In this document: in pieces, positions 32,271 to 43,709 of the stretch
Numbering within the stretch: the stretch's first letter is position 1
Layout: each line of letters starts with the position of its first letter
Position numbers and translations under genes: made by a program
Source of the DNA: Pyropia yezoensis
Lineage: Eukaryota > Rhodophyta > Bangiophyceae > Bangiales > Bangiaceae
Length of the DNA: 64,000 bases
NCBI GenBank assembly: GCA_009829735.1
Contig: CM020620.1
Location: forward strand, 9,550,794 to 9,614,793
Direction: 5' to 3'
The notes under the pieces: generated by a model
Told to the model about the DNA's origin: nothing
Databases searched by the model: none
The model's input: only the letters and a program-made list of their open reading frames with translations

Positions 32271-32398
32271 ACAGGGTGTCCAGGCGGCTACCGGTTGAGC
32301 GGGTAACTGCCGTCCTTTCTCCCGGCACGCAAGGGGAGAACAGGTAGAAGTACCCTGCCGTCGGAGATTCGGGAAGACACTTGGGGAGAGCGCCTGCC

Positions 32399-34159
32399 CT
32401 ACTCGTTTCCCGGGTCCGAGGAGTCCTTAGAGGTTTCGGTCTCCAAGTCAAAGTCCGTAGGAGCTTCCCTTGCCAGAGCCTCCGTGATGCTCTGTAAGGT
32501 TGCCACTCGGATTGCGTGTACCTGTGCCTGGTCCATCTTGGAGGGTGCTCGCCGGTCAGCCCAGTTGACCGCCTTTGTAAACACCAGTCCTTGACGCTTG
32601 AGTTTCTCCTGGAGGTCCTTGGGAATGGTCGGGCACTGGTAGGCCATGTGATCCTCCTTCTGGCACAGCCAACAAGACCGGAACCGCTGGTTCTTGACTT
32701 GCTTGGGGGCGACCAGGGATGGTTGCTCCTTGGAAACGAAGCCGCCCCACTTGTCCCCTGACCCCATAGGTGAGGCCTCGCCAACTGCGAGTACCGGTAC
32801 AGGGATATCACCTCCCTTATACTTGTCGGGTCCGGGTCGAACTCGCGACAACGGCTTGGGAGTTGATACCATGGGAGCTTGGAGGGCCCTGGCTTGCCGG
32901 TGCTTGCCCTGGGTGTAGGCCATCAACTGCTGGAAGGTATGTTCTTGATGTTCCTGGTTGTAGTTCTCCGCATCCACTTGAAGATATTCAGGAAGCCCTT
33001 CCGAGAAAATCATCTTGAGCCTGTCCTCAGGGTAAACGTTGCCACAAGCATCGCTCATCTCCCGGACACGACGGGCGAACGCCTCTGGAGTCTCTTGTCT
33101 TTCCATGGTTGCCCGGTTCAGCCTGCCGACTGCTTTACGCAGAGAGTCCGCGTCAGCGTAGTTGGACAGGAGCCAGTTGACCGCCTCCGGATAACTCGCG
33201 ACGGTACGTCCGACAATGTGTCCGGCAGAGTCTGGTAGAACCTGTGCAAACCGCTGTTCCGCTTCTCCGGTCATGAAGTTAACCAGGAGGTAGAGAGCCT
33301 TGCCCTCGGACACATCGTTGTCATTGCATGCCTTGACAAACCGGCGCAGGAAGGCAAAGATAAGCGCCGGTCTCTTCCCGGAAAACTTAGGATGTCCCCC
33401 GAAGCTCGGCTGCATTCGCCGGTTCAGGGACGCCATCTTCTTGGCCATCTTCCGGGTGTAACCTTGGTCTTGATTCTCCAGCCGGTAGTTACCCCAATAC
33501 GTGACCTTGTTCAGGGTGGCATCTCCCACTTGGTGGGCAGGGAAGTCAAACTCGACTAGCCTGCACCGGGTGGGACCGGGAGATGCATCCCAGTCATATC
33601 CCTCCTCAGAGCTGGAGGAACTGGTCTCGCTGGTGCTAGAGCGACGGCGATGACGCCGACGCCTTCGGCTGCTCCGGTTACCGGTCTTGGAGCTCCCCGC
33701 CCCATAGGATGCAAGGGGAGGAAAAGCTTGGCCGGTCCCAGGAGTTGAGGTCTCAGGGAGACCCGTAGAACCAGTCACAACGGTGCCTCTGGCATCGCTA
33801 GTGCCCACAGGAAGAGGTGTATACACCCAACTGCCATGTGTGGGTCCAGGAGTAAACACACCAGGGGCTATCCCTGGAGGTTGAGGAGTAGAACCGACAG
33901 GAGGGAGACGTCTGCTGCGAGCGGACTCAAACGCCGTTGACCCCGGGGTGGCTCCCACAGGAGGAACAGCCGGAGGAACGGGAGCAGGTGGTACTTGGCC
34001 GCTTGTGGACTCCAGTCCGCTACCGGATGTCACGCCCAGGTCTGCTTCACCCGTAGGGAGAACGCCGGGTTGGGCACCGTCCCCCGCGGTGACCAGGGAT
34101 GCGTCAAGGGACGCGGGGTCTACCCCTTCGGGCACCGTCGTGCCATGGAGGGTAGCCAT
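32399..34159 (-). CDS. gag of chromovirus B
   Basis: Intact structural polyprotein of about 586 residues from the ATG at 34159 (MATLHGTTVPEGV). An upstream in-frame start at 34282 is also possible. It has a Ser/Pro/Gly-rich N-terminus, an Arg/Ser stretch (RSSRRRRRHRRRSS), a capsid-like helical region (ALIFAFLRRFVKACNDND, EAFARRVREMSDACGN) and one CCHC zinc knuckle (CWLCQKEDHMAYQC) for RNA binding. It ends before pol, which is in another frame, so pol expression would need reinitiation or frameshifting. Confidence 0.88.
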   Translation of the reverse strand: MATLHGTTVPEGVDPASLDASLVTAGDGAQPGVLPTGEADLGVTSGSGLESTSGQVPPAPVPPAVPPVGATPGSTAFESARSRRLPPVGSTPQPPGIAPGVFTPGPTHGSWVYTPLPVGTSDARGTVVTGSTGLPETSTPGTGQAFPPLASYGAGSSKTGNRSSRRRRRHRRRSSTSETSSSSSEEGYDWDASPGPTRCRLVEFDFPAHQVGDATLNKVTYWGNYRLENQDQGYTRKMAKKMASLNRRMQPSFGGHPKFSGKRPALIFAFLRRFVKACNDNDVSEGKALYLLVNFMTGEAEQRFAQVLPDSAGHIVGRTVASYPEAVNWLLSNYADADSLRKAVGRLNRATMERQETPEAFARRVREMSDACGNVYPEDRLKMIFSEGLPEYLQVDAENYNQEHQEHTFQQLMAYTQGKHRQARALQAPMVSTPKPLSRVRPGPDKYKGGDIPVPVLAVGEASPMGSGDKWGGFVSKEQPSLVAPKQVKNQRFRSCWLCQKEDHMAYQCPTIPKDLQEKLKRQGLVFTKAVNWADRRAPSKMDQAQVHAIRVATLQSITEALAREAPTDFDLETETSKDSSDPGNE

Positions 34160-34350
34160 GTTGGTCTCTTGACAGCCACAGTCCAGTTGCCTGCGTGTCC
34201 AAAGATCGCCAGACCACAAGAGAGGGGTTGGAGAGCCAGGAATGGGATTCCCGTGAACGGGTGCAAATAATTCCCAAATCACCGAAAAAGACAGAACAGG
34301 AACAACCCAACCGCTGCTCCCAAATGTCTCTTCTCAAACACTCCAATCAT

Positions 34351-34367
34351 CCCCTGCTGCTCCACCA
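34351..34367 (-). other. Primer-binding site of chromovirus B
   Basis: TGGTGGAGCAGCAGGGG, four bases inside the 5' LTR on the minus strand. It is identical to the site in chromovirus A. It does not resemble the initiator-methionine PBS (TGGTATCAGAGC); the primer tRNA is not identified. Confidence 0.7.
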
Positions 34368-34371
34368 AATA

Positions 34372-34942
34372 TGTGGTATAAAACTCGATCCTCTCAGACA
34401 CGTGTCTATATCCCTCGGGGGAAAGGGACAGGTAACATAGAACGGGGAACTACGAGATTGGTATGCCTGTTGCCTCACGTGCCTGCTCGCAGAGCAAACA
34501 GATACGCACGGTAGTGCACACGGGGAAGAGGAAAGCAAACGCGCAGTTGTCTTTTTCCTGAGGGCGCGGGCCAAGGGCGCCTCGCTGTCCCTCTTAACGT
34601 GCATCTGGGGGAGCCTCGGCACGTTGGCCAGATAGCCCCCCCATAACCCCGAGTGGCCCCGACCCGAGTCTAACCTCGTCAGGTCGGGGGCCACTATCAC
34701 TACTAATTCTATTCCCACTCACTAATCTCACACTCAAATTCTCTCAAATCAAGTCCCTCACAAGTATGCAAAAACCCATCAGCAATCCCTCTCTCACGTG
34801 TGGATAGCGTAGTCCACCGCATCCCAGTGCCGGGCACGGGCCACGGCCGCCAACCATCACCACACGGCGGGCGTGTTCTGGCGCCTGGTGCCCTCTGGTT
34901 GTAGTCCCGGGTCGGCGCCAAGTCGGGGCCAGGGATGCTACA
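34372..34942 (-). repeat. 5' LTR of chromovirus B
   Basis: 571 bp, the promoter-bearing copy of the LTR pair. The plus strand just outside it reads CCAGG, the target duplication. Confidence 0.96.
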
Positions 34943-35512
34943 CCAGGCTTACGAGGTGCTTGCCTTGTGCAACGAGTTGTTGCGTTACGGCGGGGAGCTT
35001 CACCCGTATCATCTTCGGGTTTAAGCCTGGGCGGCGTTGTTTCCGGTGGTGCGGAACGAGACCTTTGTGGTCGCGGCGAACCACTTCGACCGTTTGCGTC
35101 GGCTGTGGCCGTGGGCCGTGTTCCTGCCGCGCTCGCTGGCGGATCGCCTAAAGTGCCCGTGGTTGAGAAGCCGGGGATGGACGACTACTTCGAAACTCGT
35201 GCCGACAAGGCGGAGCTGGGGGGTGGGCCTCTCCTGTTGGGGTTTGGGCCCTCCATGAGCGAGTTGCAATGCCGACCCCTTCCGTGTTCCGTCCACTGTG
35301 CTGCGCCTTCGGCGTGCAGCGGACGCCTCCGCTCTTGATCGTCGTGGTCTTCTGGCCCTCACTTGGGGTGGCAGTTTGGTGCGTGCTCGCCCCTACTTCG
35401 ACTTGAAGCGTTGGCTGCCGTCGCGCCTCTCATGGTGGGTTGAGCATGGGCCGTCCATGGAGACGCCGACGTCGTTGTCCTACATAGCCGTTCGGCTGAC
35501 GGACCCGGACAA

Positions 35513-35534
35513 CATCGTCGGCGACCGGAACCAC
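35513..35534 (+). repeat. Left terminal inverted repeat of the KDZ element
   Basis: 22 bp perfectly inverted at 48500-48521; followed inward by several TGCAT/TTGCA words up to 35,705. Confidence 0.88.
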
Positions 35535-36179
35535 TGTATTTCAGTGCATGTTTTCCTGTATTTCAACGCCTGTTTGAAATGCAGTAAATACAGGCAGATG
35601 CTTGCAACTCAGGCACCGAAAAAGGGCAGCAACAATGGTGTGATGCAACATACACCACGTGTATTGCATCCCATAACACACCTCAATGCAAGCTAGATTG
35701 CAGTGTGAAACACAATGAGTTGAATAGGCCACTACAGGGCGTATCCGGCACATGCCGGATGACGCCGGATGACGGCCCATTTTATTCCGGTCCTTGTGGA
35801 TTTGCTCATTCAATTTTGTTTACTTCAGTTGTTGCTCAGAAACATATCACAGAGGCGGGCCACCTGGAGCTGCCTGATCAGGTGAATAGACACAGACACG
35901 GACAGACACTACAGACAGACACAGTCACAGCCACTCGCCACATCGACGTCAGTGCCTCGCCACAGTGTCTGGGCCGCGCCCGACACACACCGTCAGACAC
36001 CGCCACAGACACACACGGTCGTCGGGCCCACCTGTCATTCCCCACCACGTGCACCACAACAGCATCCGCCTCCCATACACACGCCAACCTTCACCACCAC
36101 AGAGGCTGTCACTCTCTTACCTGTCCACTCCACCGCCACCACCGCGCCAGCCACCACTGACAGCCGCCACGCCACCCCA

Positions 36180-36960
36180 ACTCCGCTGCGGTAACCGCCC
36201 TGTGCCGAGCCGCCCACCAACAACGCCACGAGAGGTGCCACCTGCGGACGCTTACCCCAATTGCAGCCACCACCCGCACAGCAGCCCATCTTCACCACCG
36301 TGTCAGCGGCGCCCGTGCATCCCGCCCCGCCGCAGCAGCCACCATCCGCCCAGCCGCCCACAGAACCGCCCGAGGCAGCCGTTGCACGTGCGGCTTGCAC
36401 CGCCGTGGCAGCTGACATCCGTTCAGGCCACCCGCCCAGCTGCCCCCCTCGACCACCGTGGCAGCGGCGCCTGTGCATTCCGCACAGCCCCGGCAGCCAC
36501 CACGCGCCGAGCACCACCCGCCAAGCCGCCCACGAAAACCACGGCGGCAGCCGTCGCCCGTGCAGCTTGCACCGCCGCAGCATTTGCCACCCGACCAGGC
36601 CACCCGCCCAGCCAACGTCCTCCACCACCGCGGCAGTGGCCCGTGCATCTCGCACGCACTTTCGCGGCAGCCACTCCGAGCCCACCGCGCACCGACGCCA
36701 CGGTGAAAGTGGCGCCCGCGAAGATAGCGCCGCCGCGGCGGCTGCCGCACGTCCTGCTGCCCCCCAACCGGAAATTGGCAGTCGCCACCCACCAGACCCC
36801 CGACCGACACCAAGGCGCCACCACTCGTCCAGCCACCCACCATCACCACCGAGGCAGCCGTCACCCACCCGCACCGCCGCGGCAGCTGCCGTCCGCCCAG
36901 GCCATCCGCCCAGGCGTCAGTGACGCCCGCGCCTTCACAGCAGCTGCCGCCCGTCTAGTC
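36180..36960. repeat. Degenerate tandem repeats rich in CACC/GCC
   Basis: Words such as CACCACCGTGGCAGCGGCGC, GGCCACCCGCCCAGC and GTGCATCCCGC recur in the same order four to five times with heavy divergence. The open frames here on both strands follow from the repeat. It lies downstream of the accessory gene and inside the left end of the KDZ element. Confidence 0.45.
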
Positions 36961-37070
36961 GCCCAACAAAAGCACCGTGGCAGCCGCTGCTAGCGGCCCC
37001 CCGTGCATGAGGACCGCCGCGGAAGTCGCCGCACACTTGTTGTCCACCACCACCATGGCGACGGCATATC

Positions 37071-37100
37071 GGACATACAGGGACATACAGGGACATACAA
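37071..37100. repeat. Three tandem copies of GGACATACAG
   Basis: 10-bp unit repeated three times, the last ending in A; about 55 bp downstream of the accessory gene's stop codon. Confidence 0.85.
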
Positions 37101-37154
37101 TGACACACAAGCGAACACAGAAAGTAGCAAGAAAGCAATGATCATTGAACACTG

Positions 37155-39907
37155 TCACGCACTGCCACTCTCATCCTCATCCCCGCTCTGCCGACCATCC
37201 CCACTCTCACCCGAGCCACTACAATCTTCACTCCCACCATCGCCATCTTCCTCAGCCTCCTCGTCCTCATCCTCCCCCTCCTCATCCTCTCCCTCCTCCT
37301 CCTCGCCCTCGTCCTCCTCACCCTCCTCCTCCTCGCCCTCCTCCTCCTCGCCCTCCTCATCCTCTCCCTCCTCCTCCTCGCCCTCGTCCTCCTCTCCCTC
37401 CTCCTCCTCGCCCTCCTCCTCCTCGCCCTCCTCCTCCTCGCCCTCCTCCTCCTCGCCCTCCTCCTCCTCCTCCTCGCCCTCCTCCTCCTCCTCCTCCCCC
37501 TCCTCACCTAGACTACCCTCCCCCTCAGCCTCTTTACTGGGGGCCTCCCCGTCATCACCCTCCTCCATCTCCCAGGACGCGTCACTTCCTTCACCCTCTT
37601 CCTCCTCCACGATCTGCAGGTCCTCATCACTTTCCCGCTCCATCTTGACCTTAACTCCAGGCACACTGTCGCGCACCGGCTCAGTCGACATCAGCCGCTG
37701 CATGCGCAGCTCGTCCCGCGACTTCGGCGCGACCGTGACAGACGGCGGCGTCACGAGCACGACCTCATCGTCTGACGTGAAGTCCGACTCCTCCTCAATT
37801 GTGGAGTCGCACAGGTGCCGCAGGGTCTCCTTCTGCTTGTCCTCGTCGCCGTTGAACTTCCGCTTGGCACTCCGCCGAGCGGCAAACGTTCGGGTCCCCA
37901 AGGTCACTTCCGGGTCCTTCAGCGAAGCGCAGTCGTCCTCGTCCACGTCCGTCTTAAAAAGCCGTACCCTTACACAGTCCGGCGAGCGCGCAGACTCGTA
38001 GAGAGCCGCCAGCTCCTCGCAGAAAATGGCACGGTGAGACGGGGTCAGGCCGCCAAACACCTTTTGCTTCCCGTCCCTACCCAGCGACCACAGCAGTAGC
38101 TGGGCGCGCACCTGCCCAGGAAAAGCGCCAACACAACACACACCAACCGTATACATCCACGACACGGAAGAAGCGACAGAGCACGAGCCAACCACACAGT
38201 ACCATGTGTCAGGCCGAGATTGGAAGTAGGAGCTGGCACTGCGTGACAGCGACTCACAATGAATCGCAGAGAGATACAGTACGATGGAGTGCGGTACAAA
38301 AGATAAAGTACCCGGCACAGCACAATGTAGTGCGATGCAAGGAGATGCGCTAACCTATAAAACAGCGCAGACGAATGCAACAACTTACCTTGGCGAGAAT
38401 GATGGCCAGTTGACAGAGCCGCAACCGCAGCACTACGCGTCCCTTATGGATCTCCGTTGTCTTCGCGTTGTCAACGTCAAGGTTGCGGATGAACTCAGCT
38501 GCAATCTGATACAGCGCCAGGCGACCCTTCTTTGTCTTCAGGTACCGCCTGCCACGCAGCCACCACCGCGCCACCTTAGGCCGGGTATCCTGGGCACGCG
38601 CCTTGGCACGGGCTTCTTCGCCCTCGCCCCGCACCCCGTCCTCTCCTCCATCCTCTTCGTCCGGTGGCGTAAACCCGGCTGAGTCGTAGAACTTGGCATG
38701 GTACTGCCACCGATGGATGATCCAGCGCGTGAGCGCGCCGTAGACGGCCGACCGCGCCATCCCACAGAGCCCGAGGAGGTCATTTACCCGCCTCTTGCTC
38801 CCCGACCCACCTTCCTTCGGCTTCCCCTTGTGCTTCCGGGGCACCGTCTCGGCCACAGTGTGGCGCAACTGCTTTGCCCGCTCCAGGCTGGCGGGGGCCG
38901 CCGCCATGATGGACGCCAGGTACATGGCGTCGGCATCTTCAGCACAGAGGAAGACGTCGTCAGCGTCCTCGGGCGCCGCCATCCCGTGGTTGACGCGGGC
39001 GCTGACCTCCGCCCGAACTGCGACGGCAAGGTCGATCCCCTCTTTCTCGTCCGGGTGCCGTGCCGGCCCCTTGCCCTTCTTCGACTGGCGAGGCTTCTTG
39101 TGCATGGGGGGGTTGGCCTTGTCCGCGTCGCCGTCGGCGGGGTCCTCGACGGGGTGCCCAGGAACTGGGCTTTCAGGTAAGAGCGCTGCTGCGGTAGGCG
39201 CGCGGCGCTTGCCAACCACTGCACCGGGTGGTCCTCGGACCAGAGCCCCCCCCTTCTTCATCGCACGCACTACAGCAGGCACCCGCGCTTTGAAAGCGCG
39301 CACAGGAGCGCGTGCCGTCGTCGACGCGGCCGCGGCAGCCCCCGCACCACCCGCAGATGCAGCCGGGACTGGCAGAGTGCGGTGCTGTGCCGGGCGCCCG
39401 ACAACCACCGGAGGTACAGCGACAGTCGGGGACTTGCCTGCGCGAGGCATGCCACCCGCTGGTCCCCCCTGCCTCGCCCCACCAGCCTTGGCCGCGCCGC
39501 CCACCTTGCCCTGCACAGGCGTCTTGCGCCGTACTGCAGGGGCTGTGGAGCTGGCCGGGCGGGTGCTCCGCTTCTGTTGCGCGGCCGCCTCGGCGGCTGC
39601 GGCGTCCTCCGGGTCGCTACTGGACCGCCCGCTGGCGGATGTCGACGGCGACTTCGGCGGCGGTGGCTTCTTTCGCTTCTTTTGCAGCTTCTTTGCAGGT
39701 ACAACCGCCTTGGCCGGCCTCTTGGGGGCCTTTGCCATGGTAGCCGCCGCCCTCAATGGAGGTCCCGCGGTGCCCTCCGCCTCTTTGGGAAGAGCCGACT
39801 TCTCGGGCGCCTTCGGACGAGGGGCAGGCGCAGGCGTGGCATCCTCCGCACGTCCCTAGGGGGGGGGGAATCAGGAAAGATGAGGGGAGTGGGGATTGGA
39901 GTTCGAA

Positions 39908-39938
<31 letters not shown>

Positions 39939-42262
39939 AAAAGGGGGGAGGAGGGCGTCAAGACAGTGCTTGAGAGGCTGCAGGTAAGGATCCGGAACAT
40001 ACAGTATCATACAACGTGCAATACAGGCCTGTACAACCAGCAGCACACAAATACAACACACGACAAGGACCGGGTCGTGGCGTTGCGCGACGTGGACTCC
40101 GACGCTACGTACCTGTTGCTTTGTCCTCGCCACCGCCTTCGCCGGTCGGGGAGGCGCTTCCGCAGGTGTCTGTTCATCCGTGTCAGCTGGTGCCTGTTTC
40201 TCCGTGCTCGCCTCCTGAGAAAGTACCATGGCGAGAGGATCAAGCAGGATGCGGGGGGGGGGGGGGGGGGGGGGGGGGGGGAATGTTCGAGAGGGGCAGT
40301 CGGCGGACGGTGGACAGCCAAAGTCTTACGGAAGACGGGAGAGGGAGTAGGGTCAGTCCCCTGAATACATACAAACATACAACACATTGCACGCAACACA
40401 GCGCATTGCGTGGGCCTGCACCCGACCGGGCAGTATCGCCAAGCACACCACAGCAAGCAGAACAAAAGTGTAAACGTACCTGTTGGTTCTGTTTCGCCAC
40501 CGGTTTTGGCGGACTGCGCACGGATACCGGCTTGGCTCTACGGCGTGGGGTGAAAGCTGCAACCGCCATCGCGGATGCGACTGCCTTTCCAGCCCGGCGC
40601 GCAGGCGCGACTGGCTTCTTCACCGCAGACTTCTGTTGAGAAGGGACAAAAGACAGGGAGGGTGATGAACGACATTCCAAAGAACCAGAAGCAACGTGAA
40701 ACAGTGGCGGGGAGCAGGGTTGGCTGGCAAGTCAGCACATAATTTCCCTTCAACGAGCAGGGTCACGCGCGCCATAACAGCGCAACATGTCCAAGACAAG
40801 CAAAATGCATGGAGTGGTGCAGTTGCTGGGCCGTACCAGTTGCTTCCCTTTGCCCGCGGCCTTCCGCCGCATCGGTGGCTTTCGACCACCTGTCTTCTTG
40901 GTCTGCTACGCTCTAGACATGGAGGCCAGTGAAAACAACGAGGCGATCATGCGCGTGAGTGACGGTTAGCATGTGATACAACAACTGGACCCAGGATTGG
41001 AACTGACGCGTCGCGAGTTGCACAGAGATACAATGAGAGGTGGCGAAAGGCAATCCCGTACAGTGTGACACGGTCAGACCAACAGAATCCAACAAACACA
41101 ACGCAGTACACAATATGTCCATACCTTCACCGTGGCAGCCGACCTCAACCGTTGTCGCGGGCTTACGGTCCGATTCTCAGCGGCTGTTGGTGTTGGTACA
41201 GGGGCGTCGTCCCCCGATGAGTCTCCCACAACGGTATCAGCAGGCACAACGCCGGGACCGTCTCCATCGCGGGGTGCCGTATCTGCTGCTTCCACACCAT
41301 CAAGTGCTGCTTTGTCGGCCTGCTCGTCGTTGCCAACAGCGCCTCCGGCGTCACCAAAAACGCCGCCTGTGCCGTCATCGGTCACTTCCCCAGCGTCAGT
41401 TCCACCGCCACCGTCCTGGTTTAGCGGCAGCGTCAGCGCGCTGGCCGCGTGCGCCGCGCGCAACGCGTCGGTTGCCCCTTCCGGGGTGAGGGTCGTCTGC
41501 CTCATCCCGGTGTCACTACCCTCAGTGTCCGTGAAGGGATGACTCGGCGGCCACGCAGTAGTTGCAACTGTCGACAGGAGGGGCGTCGCCACAGGGGGCG
41601 TCACCCCAGGCAAGTCAGCGCCGTCGCCGCCGCCGCAGGACTGGCCGAAGAGGCGACTGGCCGCCAAAGTGGCTGCCGCCTCCAGCCGCACGGCGTCCGA
41701 CTCGATCGGCGCGGAAGGCGCGGCCGACTCGTCGCCGCTGCCCCACTCGGTGTCGCCGTGGGCGTTGCCGCCGGGGCGAGCACGGCCCCTGGCGCGGCCG
41801 CCGTGGTAGCCGCCGGACAGACCGGCGCGATGGGCGGGGAAGCCGCCGTCCGGGTCGGGGTGGCGGGCCCGGCCGCCGTGCTTGCCGCCGCCATGAGAGG
41901 GGCCGTTGACGCCTCCACCGCGGTACCCGCCGCACAGACCGGCGCTGTGGGCGGGGACGCCGCCGTCCCGGTCGGGGTGGCGGGCGCGGCCGCCGTGATT
42001 GCAACCGCCGACCAGATCGTTGCGGTGGGCGCGGCCGCCGAGGTTGCCACTGCCGACCCGATCGGTGCGGCGGGCGCGGCCGCCGAAGTTGCCGCCGCCG
42101 TCTGGACCGGGGTGGCGGGCGCGGCCGCCGCGGTATCCGCCTCGCAGACCGGCGCGGTTAGCGGGGACGCCGCCGTCCGGGTCGGTGTGGCGGGCGCGGC
42201 CGCCGTGGCCGGTAGTGCTTCGGCCCCCGGGCCCGCGCGTGAAGCATCGTTGTCCGTTGTGT
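37155..42262 (-). CDS. Accessory gene of the KDZ element: RGG-rich, basic, acid-tailed protein, six exons
   Basis: Exons (minus): A ~42262-41125, B 40902-40837, C 40632-40480, D 40214-40113, E 39855-38389, F 38111-37155. All five introns are 204-277 bp, GT-AG and phase 0, with donors GTATGG, GTACGG, GTACGT, GTACGT and GTAAGT. Exon lengths B-E are multiples of three, which strongly supports the model. The 5' end of exon A is uncertain. Product about 1,200 residues: A has repeats of GGRARHPDPDGG and GGYRGG, then an acidic Ser/Thr part; B-D are Lys/Arg/Pro-rich (GGRKPPMRRK resembles an AT-hook); E has a Lys/Ala-rich start and a folded block (RVNDLLGLCGMARSAVYGAL, RRYLKTKKGRLALYQIAAEF); F ends in ~130 residues of Glu/Gly/Asp repeats. 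It looks like a nuclear chromatin- or nucleic-acid-binding protein. No known family is recognised. Confidence 0.75.
39911..39938. repeat. Poly-G/C tract in intron D-E
   Basis: 28 G on the plus strand, that is 28 C on the sense strand of the accessory gene, 55-83 nt before the exon E acceptor. Confidence 0.9.
40253..40281. repeat. Poly-G/C tract in intron C-D
   Basis: 29 G on the plus strand, that is 29 C on the sense strand, 39-67 nt before the exon D acceptor. Confidence 0.9.
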
Positions 42263-42973
42263 CCGTGGGGGGGGGGCGCGTGTGGGCGGCTTGCTGTTGG
42301 GGCAGTATCGGCGTAGTTGGCGCAGGGGGCAGATTGGTGCGCGTGGGGTGGGGGAGGGGGGGGGTGGAAGGGGGGGGGGGGGGGGGGGATGTCATCACGT
42401 GAGTGTGTGTTGCAGGCCCTCGAACAGCAAGTACGTGCGCTTCACCACAGGTACAGGCGCTTGAGCTGTGGGATCGGTGCCTGGCACGGTACACGCAAAG
42501 ACGAAGGCCCGCTGTCTTGGCCTGTATCGGCGTGTGACTCCTTCTAGGGCCAGCGACCTGCTGTTGTGCCCTGTGTTGCACCGGCCAGGTATGGGGCCAC
42601 CCTGCGACGCCTTGCAGGTGTGAACTCGCTGTATGCTCCTCAGTCGCTGTCGGGGAGGGTGGCTGTGTGGTGCATTGCAAGGTTCAGTGGGAGCTCCGAA
42701 GGGGTGTGTGCCAGGGGGGGGGGGGGGGGGGGGGGGGGGCAGGGAGGCGCCGGGGAGGGCAGGGGGGAGGGGTTGGTGCCCGCAGCTATTGTGTCCACAA
42801 ATAGGTGTATGCGGGGCCAGTTCGTGGTGGCGGATTGCGTTGATTGGTCGGACGAGCGAATATAACGTGGAGCTTGCTCGACCGGGTGTCCCGATCAGAT
42901 TCTCTGCGGTCACAGCTCTAAAATGAGACACGTACTTACAAAACATTTTTTGTGATTAACGACATGTAACAAC

Positions 42974-42983
42974 TATATAAAGG
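42974..42983 (+). promoter_or_regulatory. TATA box between the two divergent KDZ genes
   Basis: TATATAAAGG in an AT-rich patch, pointing towards the transposase whose ATG is 0.73 kb downstream (so a long leader or an upstream intron is implied). A CCAAT box on the minus strand (ATTGG at 42843-42847) faces the accessory gene. Poly-G tracts at 42370-42388 and 42714-42739 flank the region. Confidence 0.5.
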
Positions 42984-43709
42984 ACTGTAAGTTATTAACT
43001 TCGTCTATGTCTTTGAGTGCGGTGAACTCACGGTGGAAAGAGACTCTTGGAGCCCGTTTACGTATCGACCAATCAGAACAAGGCGTGTGCATACTTTGCA
43101 GGACAAAATCCGTATTTCTTCAGACTTCACGAACACATTCACACTCCCACGGCACTTGAATAATATATGCTGCTCCGTATCCCTACTTGGAAGCTCGGTA
43201 GTCCTGCGTGTACGGTGGGGTATTTTTGCCAACAACCGTGATGAAGTAAACAGAGGAGGGGAGATTGTGCCATGAGAGTTGCTGTGTATCTCCTTGTGCA
43301 CGATCTGCGGTGGGGCCGGCGCACCATGCTCGCCACACACAGCAATTCTGCTCACTGCAAAGCGTGTCCACAGGTGCGGGGCGCGGGTGTGACGAGAGCT
43401 GGTTGCCAAACTGGGGTGAGCTCGTTGTCGGACTGCCCCATTGTCCTGCACTCCGTCGACCGATCACGGATATTGCTCGCGAGCGGGAGGACTGATCCTC
43501 AACCCCGGACTCGGCGGCTGGAACTGTGTGTGTCCTCTATGACTGGGGCGCGCGTGTTTCCGTCGTCCGTGTGTACCTTGGCGTGGGTGTGCACCGGGGT
43601 CATCGCTATTTTCGTTGGCGAAGCCACGTGGTTCATCTGAGTTGCAGTGCGTTGCAATTGTCAATGCACGGAGATGCTATGCGCTACACAACGGCGGTGA
43701 ACAACTGTG

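Larger units (their letters stand above)
25293..34942 (-). mobile_element. Chromovirus B: young Ty3/gypsy LTR retrotransposon, 9,650 bp
   Basis: Minus-strand element with 571-bp LTRs at 34372-34942 (5') and 25293-25863 (3'), differing at 4 positions by eye (about 0.7%). It is flanked by a perfect 5-bp duplication CCAGG (25288-25292 and 34943-34947). It carries gag, a protease-RT-RNase H-integrase-chromodomain polyprotein and an intact antisense ORF. It inserted into the antisense ORF of chromovirus A. The lower LTR divergence agrees with its being the later arrival. Two in-frame stops interrupt pol. Confidence 0.96.

Noticed and set aside
36180-36960. CRISPR-like array
   Set aside because: Repeats are degenerate, not separated by unique spacers of constant length, and the DNA is eukaryotic.
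35965-36993. 342-codon plus frame, Pro/His/Arg-rich
   Set aside because: Explained by degenerate tandem repeats; no start context or domain.
41601-42680. 359-codon minus frame with TAAAPATPTRTAASP repeats
   Set aside because: Reads the RGG repeat in the wrong frame and does not join exon B in phase.
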